A stretch of 64,000 bases of DNA from Bacteroidota bacterium. Its GTDB lineage: Bacteria; Bacteroidota; Ignavibacteria; Ignavibacteriales; Melioribacteraceae. Under the pieces are notes generated by a model. It was not told the DNA's origin. It ran no database searches and saw only the letters and a program-made list of their open reading frames with translations. A program made the translations under genes and the position numbers. Where the stretch lies: NCBI GenBank assembly GCA_018818065.1, contig JAHISV010000003.1, forward strand, positions 62,001 to 126,000, read 5' to 3'. Below, piece by piece: positions 39,770 through 49,649 of this stretch. Positions within the stretch are counted from its first letter, which is position 1. Each line of letters opens with the position of its first letter.

Positions 39770-40230
39770 TGGAAGTTACATCATATTTGGTCGAAACACA
39801 TATATTCAGGGAAGTTGAAAATTCCCTGGAATTTCTTCTCTTAAAAAGATCTCAAACCGAAATTTATCCTAACATATGGCAAATGGTTACCGGGTCAATT
39901 AAGAAAGGAGAAAAGGCTTATGAAACTGCCTTGCGGGAGGTACATGAGGAAACAGGATTATCACCAGTGGAATTCTGGGTGGTGCCTCATACAAATTCAT
40001 TTTATTCGCACGAAAGGGATGTTATGTGTTTGGTTCCCGTTTTTGTAATGAGAGTTGAAGCTAAGTCCCAGGTTAAAATATCGGATGAGCATTCTGAATT
40101 CATGTGGGTTAACAAGGAAAAGGCGATCGAGTTGCTGGCCTGGCAAGGTCAGAGAAAATCTGTGGAAATAATTCACGAGTATATAATTATGGAAAAGTCT
40201 AAATTAGTGTTCGTAAAACTTAGTATTTAG
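39769..40230 (+). CDS. Nudix hydrolase
   Basis: The 153-residue enzyme carries a full Nudix box, G-x5-E-x7-REVHEETGL, at about residues 42-65 (GSIKKGEKAYETALREV start). Such proteins hydrolyse nucleoside diphosphates linked to another group, using Mg2+ held by the box glutamates. The PNIWQMVTGSI segment before the box resembles dihydroneopterin triphosphate pyrophosphatase or general house-cleaning members, but the substrate cannot be assigned. Its ATG overlaps the stop of the large outer-membrane gene (taATGg), so the two are coupled. Confidence 0.88.
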   Translation: MEVTSYLVETHIFREVENSLEFLLLKRSQTEIYPNIWQMVTGSIKKGEKAYETALREVHEETGLSPVEFWVVPHTNSFYSHERDVMCLVPVFVMRVEAKSQVKISDEHSEFMWVNKEKAIELLAWQGQRKSVEIIHEYIIMEKSKLVFVKLSI

Positions 40231-40268
40231 TTGCAATTTTAAGAATAATTGAAAACAGGAGAATTATT

Positions 40269-41174
40269 TTGGCAGTTTTAGTCGTTGGTTCAATTGCTTT
40301 AGATTACATTGAGACACCACTTGATAAAATAGATAACGCCTTAGGCGGATCAACTACATTTATAGCAATTGGTGCCAGTTATTTTGGCGGGACTGTAAAT
40401 ATTGTTGGTGTTGTTGGAGATGACTTTGAAGACTCTCATATAAAATTATTAGAAAAGTATAACATAAATCTTGAAGGATTACAGATAGTAAAGGATGAAA
40501 AAACATTTCGTTACGGGTGTAAGTATCAGCCTGACATGAATGTTAGAGATTCGCTGTATACGGAATTAAATGTATTTGAAAAGTTTAATCCGGTTCTACC
40601 GGAATCATACAAAAATGACAGTTATGTTGTATTGGGGAATATTGACCCTGTGCTTCAGTCAAATGTATTGGATCAGCTTAAAAGCCCTAAATTTGTCATT
40701 TGTGATACCATGAATTTTTGGATTTCAATTCGTAAACAGGAACTGCTGGATGTTATTAAGCGAGTTGATTTACTTATCATAAATGATTCTGAAGCTAAAG
40801 AGCTTTCGGGCGAATCCAACTTAATAAAGGCTGCCGAAATTGTTCAGGGCATGGGTCCCAAACACCTTATCATTAAAAAAGGCGAGCACGGGGCTTTATT
40901 ATTTTCAGATGGAAAGATCTTTTCAGCCCCGGCATTCCCCGTTAATAATCTGGTCGATCCAACAGGCGCCGGAGATTCTTTTGCTGGCGGTTTAGCCGGA
41001 TATCTGAATAAAACCGATGACCTTTCTTACGAAAATCTTAAACTGGCAGTTGTGTATGGCAGCGTGATTGCTTCCTTCTGTGTTGATAAATTTAGCACCA
41101 GGGGAATTGAAGAGCTTAATGAAGCCGCAATTCAAAAAAGATTTAATGAATTCAAAGAAATAGCAAGGTTCTGA
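40269..41174 (+). CDS. PfkB-family sugar or nucleoside kinase
   Basis: The 301-residue kinase has the N-terminal LGGSTTFIAIGASYFGG motif and the C-terminal signature DPTGAGDSFAGGLAGY, in which Asp is the catalytic base and GAGD forms the anion hole. It starts at TTG. Members phosphorylate ribose, adenosine, fructose derivatives and others. mtnA begins 1 base after its stop, so a role in salvage of methylthioribose-type or ribose-phosphate compounds is plausible. The usual kinase MtnK belongs to a different family. The substrate is unknown. Confidence 0.85.
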   Translation: MAVLVVGSIALDYIETPLDKIDNALGGSTTFIAIGASYFGGTVNIVGVVGDDFEDSHIKLLEKYNINLEGLQIVKDEKTFRYGCKYQPDMNVRDSLYTELNVFEKFNPVLPESYKNDSYVVLGNIDPVLQSNVLDQLKSPKFVICDTMNFWISIRKQELLDVIKRVDLLIINDSEAKELSGESNLIKAAEIVQGMGPKHLIIKKGEHGALLFSDGKIFSAPAFPVNNLVDPTGAGDSFAGGLAGYLNKTDDLSYENLKLAVVYGSVIASFCVDKFSTRGIEELNEAAIQKRFNEFKEIARF

Positions 41175-41175
41175 A

Positions 41176-42195
41176 ATGAGTAGTTTCAAGTCTATAGAAT
41201 TTGTTGATGATCATCTTGTATTAATTGATCAGACGAAATTACCTTTGGTTGAAGAGTATATTAAGACAGATGATTACGAACGGATCGCTGTTGCCATAGA
41301 ACGTCTTGAAGTGAGAGGAGCGCCTGCAATTGGTGTTTCTGCCGCTTATGCGCTGGCACTTGCTTTTAAAAAGTATGAGGACAATTCTGAAATCCATTTC
41401 AAAAAAGTATACGACCGACTTGCCTCAACACGTCCAACCGCCGTTAATTTGTTTTGGGCGTTAAACGCTATGAAAAATATTTTTGAGCATTTTTGCTCTG
41501 AAGAAGTAAAACTCTATGATGTTCTTCTTACCGCGGCAAAAGAAATTCACGATGATGACGTAGCCAAGTGTAACGCTATGGCACAAAATGGGCTGCCAAT
41601 TTTTACGAAAAAATCAGTAGTGCTTACCCATTGTAATACGGGACAATTAGCAACCGGCGGCGGCGGCACTGCTTTTTATGTTATCCAAAAAGCATTCGAA
41701 AATGGACTTGTTGAACATGTTCATGCCGATGAGACGAGACCACTATTACAGGGTTCCCGGTTAACGGCATTTGAACTTGATAAGGCCGGAATACCATTTA
41801 GCGTAAATACAGATTCAACTGCTGCTGTTTTGATGCAGCAGGGAAAAATTGATCTGGTTATTGTTGGTTCTGACAGGATAGCGACAAATGGAGATGCTGC
41901 CAATAAAATCGGGACATATAATCTGGCTGTTTTATGCAGGTATCATAACATACCGTTTTACATTGCCGCCCCTACATCAACAGTGGATTTATCACGCTCA
42001 TCAGGAAAGGATATTGTAATTGAAGAAAGGGATAAAACCGAGATTACAACCATTAAGGGAATTCAAATAACATCAAACGATTACAACTATTATTCACCAG
42101 CCTTTGACGTCACTCCACATGAATTGATTGCTGGTATTATCACTGAGAAAGACTTACATCAACCACCGTATAATTTCAATGTCGGAATTAGTTAA
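41176..42195 (+). CDS. mtnA: S-methyl-5-thioribose-1-phosphate isomerase
   Basis: MtnA isomerises methylthioribose-1-phosphate to methylthioribulose-1-phosphate in methionine salvage. The 339-residue protein has RGAPAIGVSAAYALALA (residues 48-64), LTHCNTGQLATGGGGTA with the catalytic Cys near 156, ADETRPLLQGSRLTAFEL near 190 and DRIATNGDAANKIGTY near 235, the standard motif set. Related enzymes act on ribose-1,5-bisphosphate or deoxyribose phosphates, but the motifs read as MtnA. No other methionine salvage gene is in the window. It overlaps recO by 17 bases. Confidence 0.92.
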   Translation: MSSFKSIEFVDDHLVLIDQTKLPLVEEYIKTDDYERIAVAIERLEVRGAPAIGVSAAYALALAFKKYEDNSEIHFKKVYDRLASTRPTAVNLFWALNAMKNIFEHFCSEEVKLYDVLLTAAKEIHDDDVAKCNAMAQNGLPIFTKKSVVLTHCNTGQLATGGGGTAFYVIQKAFENGLVEHVHADETRPLLQGSRLTAFELDKAGIPFSVNTDSTAAVLMQQGKIDLVIVGSDRIATNGDAANKIGTYNLAVLCRYHNIPFYIAAPTSTVDLSRSSGKDIVIEERDKTEITTIKGIQITSNDYNYYSPAFDVTPHELIAGIITEKDLHQPPYNFNVGIS

Positions 42196-42916
42196 AACCG
42201 AAGCCCTCGTATTAAGGAAAATGGATTTTGGCGATTCAAGCAAAATCGCTACGCTCTTATCACCGGATCAGGGGAAAATATCTGTTATAATAAAAGGCGG
42301 CCGTTCCGGTAAATCAAAAATTGGGGGTGTTGTCGATACCTTAAATCATGTTGAGCTTGTTTATTATTCCAAAAAGAGCAGAGATATACAATTAGTAAGC
42401 CAGGCCGACTTAATTAATAATTTTACCGGCATAAAAGAAAACCTTGATTCCCTAAAATATTCATCCGCAGTTCTGGAACTTCTTTATATCCTCACCGTAT
42501 CGCATCAGGAATATGACCGACTATTTCGGGGAGCTATAAAAATTCTGAAGTATATGAATGGCGAACAGAACATGTCTAATTATTATTTTTTAAAATTTTT
42601 CATTTTTTTACTCCAGGAACTCGGGTATGAATTTCAGTTTGATAATTGTACTTTTTGCGGTACTGAACTTATAAGAACCAGGGGCGCAAAATTCAATTTT
42701 GAATTAGGAATGATGTGTGACAATTGTTCAAAAGAAAGAATCTACTCGTATGAATTTTCGCAGGAACTTTTTGAAGCGCTTATTTGTCTAAGTCGAAAAG
42801 AAACTGAAACACTTATCAAAAACAGTTTTGTTGACAATTTAATTTATTTCCTTGAAAGATATCTCATGTTCCACATAGATGAATTTAAGGGTCTTAAATC
42901 GTTACAGTTAATATAA
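42179..42916 (+). CDS. recO: DNA repair protein RecO
   Basis: RecO anneals single strands and helps load RecA in the RecFOR pathway. The chosen start ATG 42179 gives 245 residues, the normal length. It begins MSELVKTEALVLRKMDFGDSS, where the family's OB-fold starts. An upstream ATG at 42128 would only add unrelated residues and extend the overlap with mtnA. A C-terminal helical region holds a four-cysteine zinc motif (CTFCG near residue 161 and MCDNC near residue 188). A DegP-type protease follows 24 bases later. Confidence 0.9.
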   Translation: MSELVKTEALVLRKMDFGDSSKIATLLSPDQGKISVIIKGGRSGKSKIGGVVDTLNHVELVYYSKKSRDIQLVSQADLINNFTGIKENLDSLKYSSAVLELLYILTVSHQEYDRLFRGAIKILKYMNGEQNMSNYYFLKFFIFLLQELGYEFQFDNCTFCGTELIRTRGAKFNFELGMMCDNCSKERIYSYEFSQELFEALICLSRKETETLIKNSFVDNLIYFLERYLMFHIDEFKGLKSLQLI

Positions 42917-42940
42917 AATGTAATGTTACGGAGGATTAAA

Positions 42941-44434
42941 ATGAAAAGTAAAAAAGTTCTTGGCACCATTTCGTTGGTTATTATAGGTTTTGTTTTTGGT
43001 GTCATTCTCGTTTCGGGATTTGGACTCGTAAGGCCAAGTTCTGCCGATGTAAAAATTGGCGCCGATGAAGCTCCAGCAAGTAAAGTAATTGTAAATGCAC
43101 AGGAGTTTAGTGATGTATTTGTTGAAGTAGCAAATAAAGTAACACCATCAATTGTTCAAATAAGAGTAGTAAGCAGTACAACACGTCAGCCGGATGACGG
43201 ATTTCATTTCTTTTTCCCCTTCCGCGAAGATTTGCCAAAAGAGCAGCAGGGTGGAGGCAGTGGTATCATAATTTCCAAAGATGGATATATCCTTACAAAC
43301 AATCATGTAGTTGATAATGCAACAGCGGTAACTGTTTTTACTAATGATCGTGAAGAATACGAAGCCGTTGTTGTTGGAACTGACCCTCTCACTGATTTGG
43401 CAGTTATCAAGATTGAGGGTGATGATTTTCCTGCCGCTCATCTTGGAAACTCGGAGAATGTTAAAGTTGGACAGTGGGTAATGGCTATTGGTAATCCATT
43501 ATCTTTTGCTTCAACGGTTACTGCCGGTATTGTTAGTGCTATGGGCAGAGATTTGAATCTTATTCGTGATAGCTACGGTGTAGAAAACTTTATACAGACA
43601 GACGCCGCCATCAACCCTGGGAACAGCGGAGGCGGACTTGTTGACTTATCAGGCTCTGTGATTGGCATTAACACTGCAATAGCGACAGATGGTGTTACAA
43701 GCCGTTATATTGGCTATGGTTTTGCCATCCCAATGAATCTTGCAAAATCGGTAGCTGAAGATCTAATAACACATGGAAAAGTTCATAGAGGATACATTGG
43801 AGTTCAAATTACAAGAGTGGATGCAGCAACTGCTAAAGCAGTTGGACTAGATAAACCTCGTGGAATTATGGTTCAGAGTGTCGTAGAAGATGGTGCGGCT
43901 GCTAAGGAAGATATTCAACCTGGTGACATTATTCTTGAGATTGACGGTAGAGAATTATTCCTTGAAAATTCACTTCAAAGTTATGTCGCATCCTTAACTG
44001 CAGGAACAAAGGTAAAATTGCTTATTTATCGTGATGGTGAAAAGCTTACTCGTACTGTTACCTTAAAGGGTAAAGAAGATGATGTAGATGTTGATAAAGC
44101 ATCAAAGGATAATGAGAAGCCTAAAAAAGAAAGTAAAGAAAAAGTTGAAGTGGAAATCAAGGATATTGGAATAACAATTCGTTCTATGTCTAATGATGAG
44201 TATGATAAATATAATGTTAAGGAAGGTATTCTTATCAGCAGTGTAAAACCTTATAGTAAGGCTCATAATCAGGGATTGTTTAAGGGGCTGGTTATTACAA
44301 AGATTAATAAGAAGAAAGTTAACTCGGTTAAAGAATTTGAAAAAATCATCAATGATAGTAAGGGGGAAGCTGTTCTTCTTCAGGTGATTGATGATAATGG
44401 AACCACCAAATTTGTTGGATTAGAAATTCCCTAG
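42941..44434 (+). CDS. DegP/HtrA-type periplasmic serine protease with two PDZ domains
   Basis: The 497-residue protein starts at ATG 42941 with GGAGG upstream, better than the ATG at 42923. One N-terminal hydrophobic segment (about 6-29) exports or anchors it. The trypsin-like domain contains His122 (TNNHVVDN), Asp152 (LTDLAV) and Ser229 (NPGNSGGGLV). Two PDZ domains follow (about 283-370 and 398-495), joined by a Lys/Asp/Glu-rich linker. HtrA proteases degrade or refold damaged envelope proteins. Length and domain count match DegP/DegQ. It ends before a clear terminator. Confidence 0.93.
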   Translation: MKSKKVLGTISLVIIGFVFGVILVSGFGLVRPSSADVKIGADEAPASKVIVNAQEFSDVFVEVANKVTPSIVQIRVVSSTTRQPDDGFHFFFPFREDLPKEQQGGGSGIIISKDGYILTNNHVVDNATAVTVFTNDREEYEAVVVGTDPLTDLAVIKIEGDDFPAAHLGNSENVKVGQWVMAIGNPLSFASTVTAGIVSAMGRDLNLIRDSYGVENFIQTDAAINPGNSGGGLVDLSGSVIGINTAIATDGVTSRYIGYGFAIPMNLAKSVAEDLITHGKVHRGYIGVQITRVDAATAKAVGLDKPRGIMVQSVVEDGAAAKEDIQPGDIILEIDGRELFLENSLQSYVASLTAGTKVKLLIYRDGEKLTRTVTLKGKEDDVDVDKASKDNEKPKKESKEKVEVEIKDIGITIRSMSNDEYDKYNVKEGILISSVKPYSKAHNQGLFKGLVITKINKKKVNSVKEFEKIINDSKGEAVLLQVIDDNGTTKFVGLEIP

Positions 44435-44460
44435 TAACTGAGCTACAATAATTTAAAAGA

Positions 44461-44490
44461 AAAGCGTCCTATTATTGGGACGCTTTTTTT
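44461..44490 (+). terminator. Terminator after the DegP gene
   Basis: AAAGCGTCC (44461-44469) pairs with GGACGCTTT (44478-44486) around an eight-base loop and runs into seven T. It follows the protease stop by 27 bases and precedes aroC. Confidence 0.9.
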
Positions 44491-44527
44491 ATATTTGCGG
44501 ATAAAAAATTCTATTTAAGGGCAGATT

Positions 44528-45742
44528 ATGATCAGATTTCTTACGGCAGGCGAATCTCACGGAAAAGGTCTAACAAGTATCGTTGAAGGTTTCCCATCAA
44601 ATATACAGATTGAAAATGAATATATAAATTTTCATTTGGCGCGCAGACAGATGGGCTATGGGCGTGGAATGCAGATGAAAATTGAAAAAGATAAAGCTGA
44701 AATTCTATCTGGTATTCGATTCCAAAAAACACTTGGATCTCCAATTAGCTTATTCATAAAGAATAATGATTGGGAGAATTGGGCTGATAAAATGTCACCG
44801 GAGGATAAACGTAAAGACAAGGAAAAAATAAGTATCCCCAGACCAGGGCACGCAGATCTTGTTGGCGTTACAAAATATAATTTTGACGATATTAGAAATT
44901 CTATTGAGCGATCAAGCGCCCGAGAAACCGCTGCCAGAGTGGCCGCTTGTTCCATTGCTCGCAAGTTTCTTGAAGAGTTTGGTATTTATATTGGAAGTTT
45001 TGTTGAGTCAATCGGGAATATTTTTCCTAAAGAAAATTACGGCAAGGTTCTTTTGGAAAACAAACAGCCTCGGGACTTTAATGCCTGGACAATGTCAGAA
45101 AAGGCAGATGAAAGCAGTGTAAGAGTTTTTGAGGAAGAGCATGAAAACAGAATTATCAGAAAAATTAAACTGGCAAAGAAACGTGGTGATACTCTGGGCG
45201 GTACGTTTTATACTGTTGTTAGCGGACTTCCTTTAGGACTTGGCAGTTTTGTTCATTACGATACTAAATTGAGTGCCGACTTAGCATTTGCCATTATGTC
45301 TATTAATGCCATGAAAGGTGTTGAAATAGGAAGTGGATTTGAATCTGCAAATGCTTTTGGCTCTGAGTCGCATGATGAAATTATTCTGCACGGTGATGCT
45401 ATTACCCGTAAATCTAACAGGGCAGGTGGAATTGAGGGTGGAATTTCAACCGGACTTCCAATTATTATCCGGGCTGCAATGAAACCAATTGCTACACTAA
45501 TGTCTCCTATTGAAACCATAGACTTAAACACCATGAATAAAATTGAAGCTAGAAGGGAACGCAGTGATTTTGTTGCTGTTCCTGCCTGTGCTGTTGTCGC
45601 AGAATCGATGGTAGCCTGGGTCATCGCTGATTTCTTTCTTAAAAAATTTGGTGGCGATTCAATTGAAGAGACAAGGGATAACTACCTGAATTATCTCAAG
45701 AAATCCAATGCAAGACTAAATAAAAATTTCCTTAAGAAATAG
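44528..45742 (+). CDS. aroC: Chorismate synthase
   Basis: AroC converts 5-enolpyruvylshikimate-3-phosphate to chorismate with reduced FMN, the last step of the common aromatic pathway. The 404-residue protein starts LTAGESHGKGL (signature 1 with conserved His), has RPGHADLVGVTKY near residue 100, RSSARETAARVA near 129, and the C-terminal RRERSDFVAVPACAVVAES. The length is normal for the longer family members. TATATTTG at 44490-44497 resembles a Bacteroidota -7 element, but its -33 partner is not obvious. Confidence 0.95.
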   Translation: MIRFLTAGESHGKGLTSIVEGFPSNIQIENEYINFHLARRQMGYGRGMQMKIEKDKAEILSGIRFQKTLGSPISLFIKNNDWENWADKMSPEDKRKDKEKISIPRPGHADLVGVTKYNFDDIRNSIERSSARETAARVAACSIARKFLEEFGIYIGSFVESIGNIFPKENYGKVLLENKQPRDFNAWTMSEKADESSVRVFEEEHENRIIRKIKLAKKRGDTLGGTFYTVVSGLPLGLGSFVHYDTKLSADLAFAIMSINAMKGVEIGSGFESANAFGSESHDEIILHGDAITRKSNRAGGIEGGISTGLPIIIRAAMKPIATLMSPIETIDLNTMNKIEARRERSDFVAVPACAVVAESMVAWVIADFFLKKFGGDSIEETRDNYLNYLKKSNARLNKNFLKK

Positions 45743-45757
45743 ATCGGTAAAAAAATC

Positions 45758-46393
45758 GTGAAAATCCAAAAGTTTGTCTTTAATGATTTTTCAGAAAACA
45801 CTTTTATTCTTTGGGATGAAGTTAGTCGCGAATCAGCAATTGTTGATCCCGGTTGTAATGATTCTTTTGAAGAGGAGGAACTGGATCGTTTTATCTATCA
45901 AAATAATTTGTCCGTAAAGTATCTTTTCAATACCCATGGTCATATTGATCATGTTCTTGGCAACGCATATGTTAAGTTAAAATATAATCCAGAATTCTGG
46001 TTCCCCAAAGAAGATCAATTTATTTTGGAGAAACTGGAAGAGATAGGGAATAACTATGGAATTAAAACGAAAGTATCTCCATTACCTGATAAGTATTTTG
46101 ATGAAAGTATAAATCTGTTGTTAGGAGAGTCAATTATTAAACCACTTTTCACTCCCGGACATTCGCCCGGTGAGATTTGTCTTTACGTGAAGGATGACAA
46201 ATTCTGTATTACAGGGGATGTGTTATTTTACGAAGGAATTGGCCGGACTGATTTATGGGGAGGTAATTTTAACACTTTGGAAAATTCAATTAGAACTAAA
46301 CTATTTGTTCTTCAGGCTGATACAATTATTTATCCGGGACATGGACCTGAGAGTACAATTCAGCATGAAAAGGAAAATAATCCCTATCTGTAA
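45758..46393 (+). CDS. Metallo-beta-lactamase fold hydrolase, glyoxalase II-like
   Basis: The 211-residue protein starts at GTG, 15 bases after aroC. It has the metal-binding THGHIDHVLG near residue 65, TPGHSPGEICL, GDVLFYEGIGRTDLWGGN and the final YPGHGPES. This is the short GloB-like branch that hydrolyses thioesters or lactone-type substrates. It lacks the C-terminal glutathione-binding helices of true GloB, so the substrate is uncertain. It is probably co-transcribed with aroC. Confidence 0.88.
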   Translation: MKIQKFVFNDFSENTFILWDEVSRESAIVDPGCNDSFEEEELDRFIYQNNLSVKYLFNTHGHIDHVLGNAYVKLKYNPEFWFPKEDQFILEKLEEIGNNYGIKTKVSPLPDKYFDESINLLLGESIIKPLFTPGHSPGEICLYVKDDKFCITGDVLFYEGIGRTDLWGGNFNTLENSIRTKLFVLQADTIIYPGHGPESTIQHEKENNPYL

Positions 46394-46402
46394 ATTAACT
46401 GT

Positions 46403-46431
46403 TTGACATACACCAACTCATTAAATATATT
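46403..46431 (+). promoter_or_regulatory. Near-consensus promoter before the degenerate ABC genes
   Basis: TTGACA (46403-46408), 17 bases, then TATATT (46426-46431) is a nearly perfect housekeeping promoter. Transcription would start about 20 bases before the ABC permease ATG. TGATTCATT (46433-46441) is the exact inverse of AATGAATCA (46461-46469), which contains the start codon, so the leader RNA could hide the start. Confidence 0.55.
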
Positions 46432-46461
46432 CTGATTCATTAAATCACTCAGATTAACTAA

Positions 46462-47223
46462 ATGAATCAAGAACCACGAGCTATATTCAAATACCCTGTA
46501 GCCACTACACTTCTAACTATCGTATTGCTATATACAGTATTTACCGAGCTTATGCTTACGGGATTTTATCCACTTCCAAAACCATCAGTTTTATATACAT
46601 CTTTCTGCGATGTCTATAATAACTATCCCTTAAAGGAGGGATTTCTTGATACCTTCCTTTTAACGACGGTTGCTCTTACATTTGTCTATTTGTTTTATAA
46701 AATTTTCGGACTCTGGTTATCCTATATTTACATTCATCTGCCTGCAATTAAACATCTAAGTAATTTTTACAAGTACATCCCAATAGTCTTTTTTGCCGGT
46801 TTGTTTATTATTCTTTTTGACTATAACTATTACGGAGAATTTCTCTTTCTTGTTATGTTTCTAATTGTTCAATTGGGCGGTGTTCTTATAAAAAGCATTG
46901 AAAATATGCAGCAAGGATATTTTGAGGCTTACAAAAGCTTAAATATGGATCAAAACCTGTTCGTAAAAAAAGTGCTTTGGAAGGGTTCCTTAGTTGAAAT
47001 AAAAAAATCACTTCCAAAAGTATATCATAAATTAATTTTGGTCGCCATCGGTTACGAATATCTGGGGTTATCTGTAGGGATGGGCAAAATAATTAAATTA
47101 TTGATCGATCTTCAAGACTATTACGGTCTGTTTTCTGTAATGATTGTGATGGGTATTTATATGTTTGTTATCGATAGATTGCTTGACTTCTATTCATACA
47201 GAACCAGATTTTGGGAGCTATAA
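46462..47223 (+). CDS. SsuC/TauC-like ABC transporter permease
   Basis: The 253-residue membrane protein has about six hydrophobic helices. The coupling-helix region reads EAYKSLNMDQNLFVKKVLWKG, the EAA motif of BPD_transp_1 permeases, here of the nitrate/sulfonate/taurine branch, followed by GYEYLGLSVGMGKII. No ribosome-binding site is evident. The ATG lies inside a potential hairpin. The following ATPase starts at the stop codon (taATGa). No solute-binding protein gene is in the window, although importers of this branch need one. Substrate unknown. Confidence 0.7.
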   Translation: MNQEPRAIFKYPVATTLLTIVLLYTVFTELMLTGFYPLPKPSVLYTSFCDVYNNYPLKEGFLDTFLLTTVALTFVYLFYKIFGLWLSYIYIHLPAIKHLSNFYKYIPIVFFAGLFIILFDYNYYGEFLFLVMFLIVQLGGVLIKSIENMQQGYFEAYKSLNMDQNLFVKKVLWKGSLVEIKKSLPKVYHKLILVAIGYEYLGLSVGMGKIIKLLIDLQDYYGLFSVMIVMGIYMFVIDRLLDFYSYRTRFWEL

Positions 47224-47984
47224 TGAAATTGTCAGGGCTTATAGAACTTGAAAATGTGTCTTATCATCATGAAAATGATTTGGGGGAGAGTAAAATTATT
47301 CTTGACGATATTTCTTTAAGAATTGAAGCAAACACAATCGTGTCAGTAATTGCGCCAAAAGATGCCGGACTTTCTTCTTTAATGAAAATATGCGCTAATC
47401 TTATGGAGCCCTCATCCGGGAATTATAAGAATCATATTAACAAAGAGATAATATTTTTACCAACAGAACCATCAACATTTCCATGGCTAAATGTTTTAGA
47501 TAACATGAATGTTATGTTTAAGGAAAATAATGAGTATTTAACGAGGGAGGTATTGAATCAAGTAGGACTTGATGGGTATGAAGATCAATTTCCGCTTGAG
47601 AGTAGTTATAGCTTTAGGGTTCGTCTTGCCCTGGCTAGAAGTATCATCACAAATCCTAAGTTGATAGTTGTAGATGAATCCTTTAAATATTTAGTCGATG
47701 AGGATCGGTTTGACATCTACGAAAAATTAAAAGCATTACAAAAGATACATAATTGCTCATTCTTAATTGGGACGAGAAACTTATCTGAAGCACTGCTTCT
47801 CTCTAACCGAATTATCCTGCTTGCCAAAGATCCCTGCAGTATTATTGATGATTTTGAAGTGAATTTTACACAGGATAGTTGTGTTGAGCTGGTGAATAAT
47901 GAAGATTTTCTTCAAAAAAGAAATCGTATAATAGACTCATATCGATATTATAAAAATCATCAAATGTACAGATTCACAATCTAA
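47223..47984 (+). CDS. ABC ATPase-like protein with lost catalytic motifs
   Basis: The 253-residue protein keeps the overall NitT/TauT ATPase layout, including [10 protein letters not shown] after the Q-loop region and Walker B LIVVDES (Asp151-Glu152). Key residues are gone. Walker A reads APKDAGLSS with Leu50 in place of Lys, the signature LSGGQ region reads ESSYS (126-130), and the H-loop His is Arg185. Such a protein should not hydrolyse ATP in the normal way. I infer a pseudo-ATPase. The frame is intact and codon use looks ordinary, so it is not a decaying gene by appearance. ATG 47223 is preferred over a TTG at 47211. Confidence 0.75.
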   Translation: MKLSGLIELENVSYHHENDLGESKIILDDISLRIEANTIVSVIAPKDAGLSSLMKICANLMEPSSGNYKNHINKEIIFLPTEPSTFPWLNVLDNMNVMFKENNEYLTREVLNQVGLDGYEDQFPLESSYSFRVRLALARSIITNPKLIVVDESFKYLVDEDRFDIYEKLKALQKIHNCSFLIGTRNLSEALLLSNRIILLAKDPCSIIDDFEVNFTQDSCVELVNNEDFLQKRNRIIDSYRYYKNHQMYRFTI

Positions 47985-47995
47985 GATGGCTAAAA

Positions 47996-49540
<1,545 letters not shown>

Positions 49541-49593
49541 TTAGCTCAGCAATGCTGAGATCCACATTATTATCATTTAATGTGTTATCTGGC

Positions 49594-49622
49594 TTGATAA
49601 TATGTAGCTATCTGAATAACTT
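49594..49622 (+). promoter_or_regulatory. Candidate promoter of the LysM transglycosylase gene
   Basis: TTGATA (49594-49599) and TAACTT (49617-49622) are spaced by 17 bases in the 109-base gap before the gene. Confidence 0.3.
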
Positions 49623-49649
49623 TTTATTTGATAATATTTAATTAATGGA

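Noticed and set aside
42128..42178. Upstream ATG start for recO
   Set aside because: It only extends the overlap with mtnA. Family similarity begins at ATG 42179.
45256..45624. Minus-strand open frame opposite aroC
   Set aside because: It is a shadow of the well-conserved chorismate synthase frame.
49545..49559. Small hairpin CTCAGC-AAT-GCTGAG after pccB
   Set aside because: The stem is only six pairs with a three-base loop and no T run follows.
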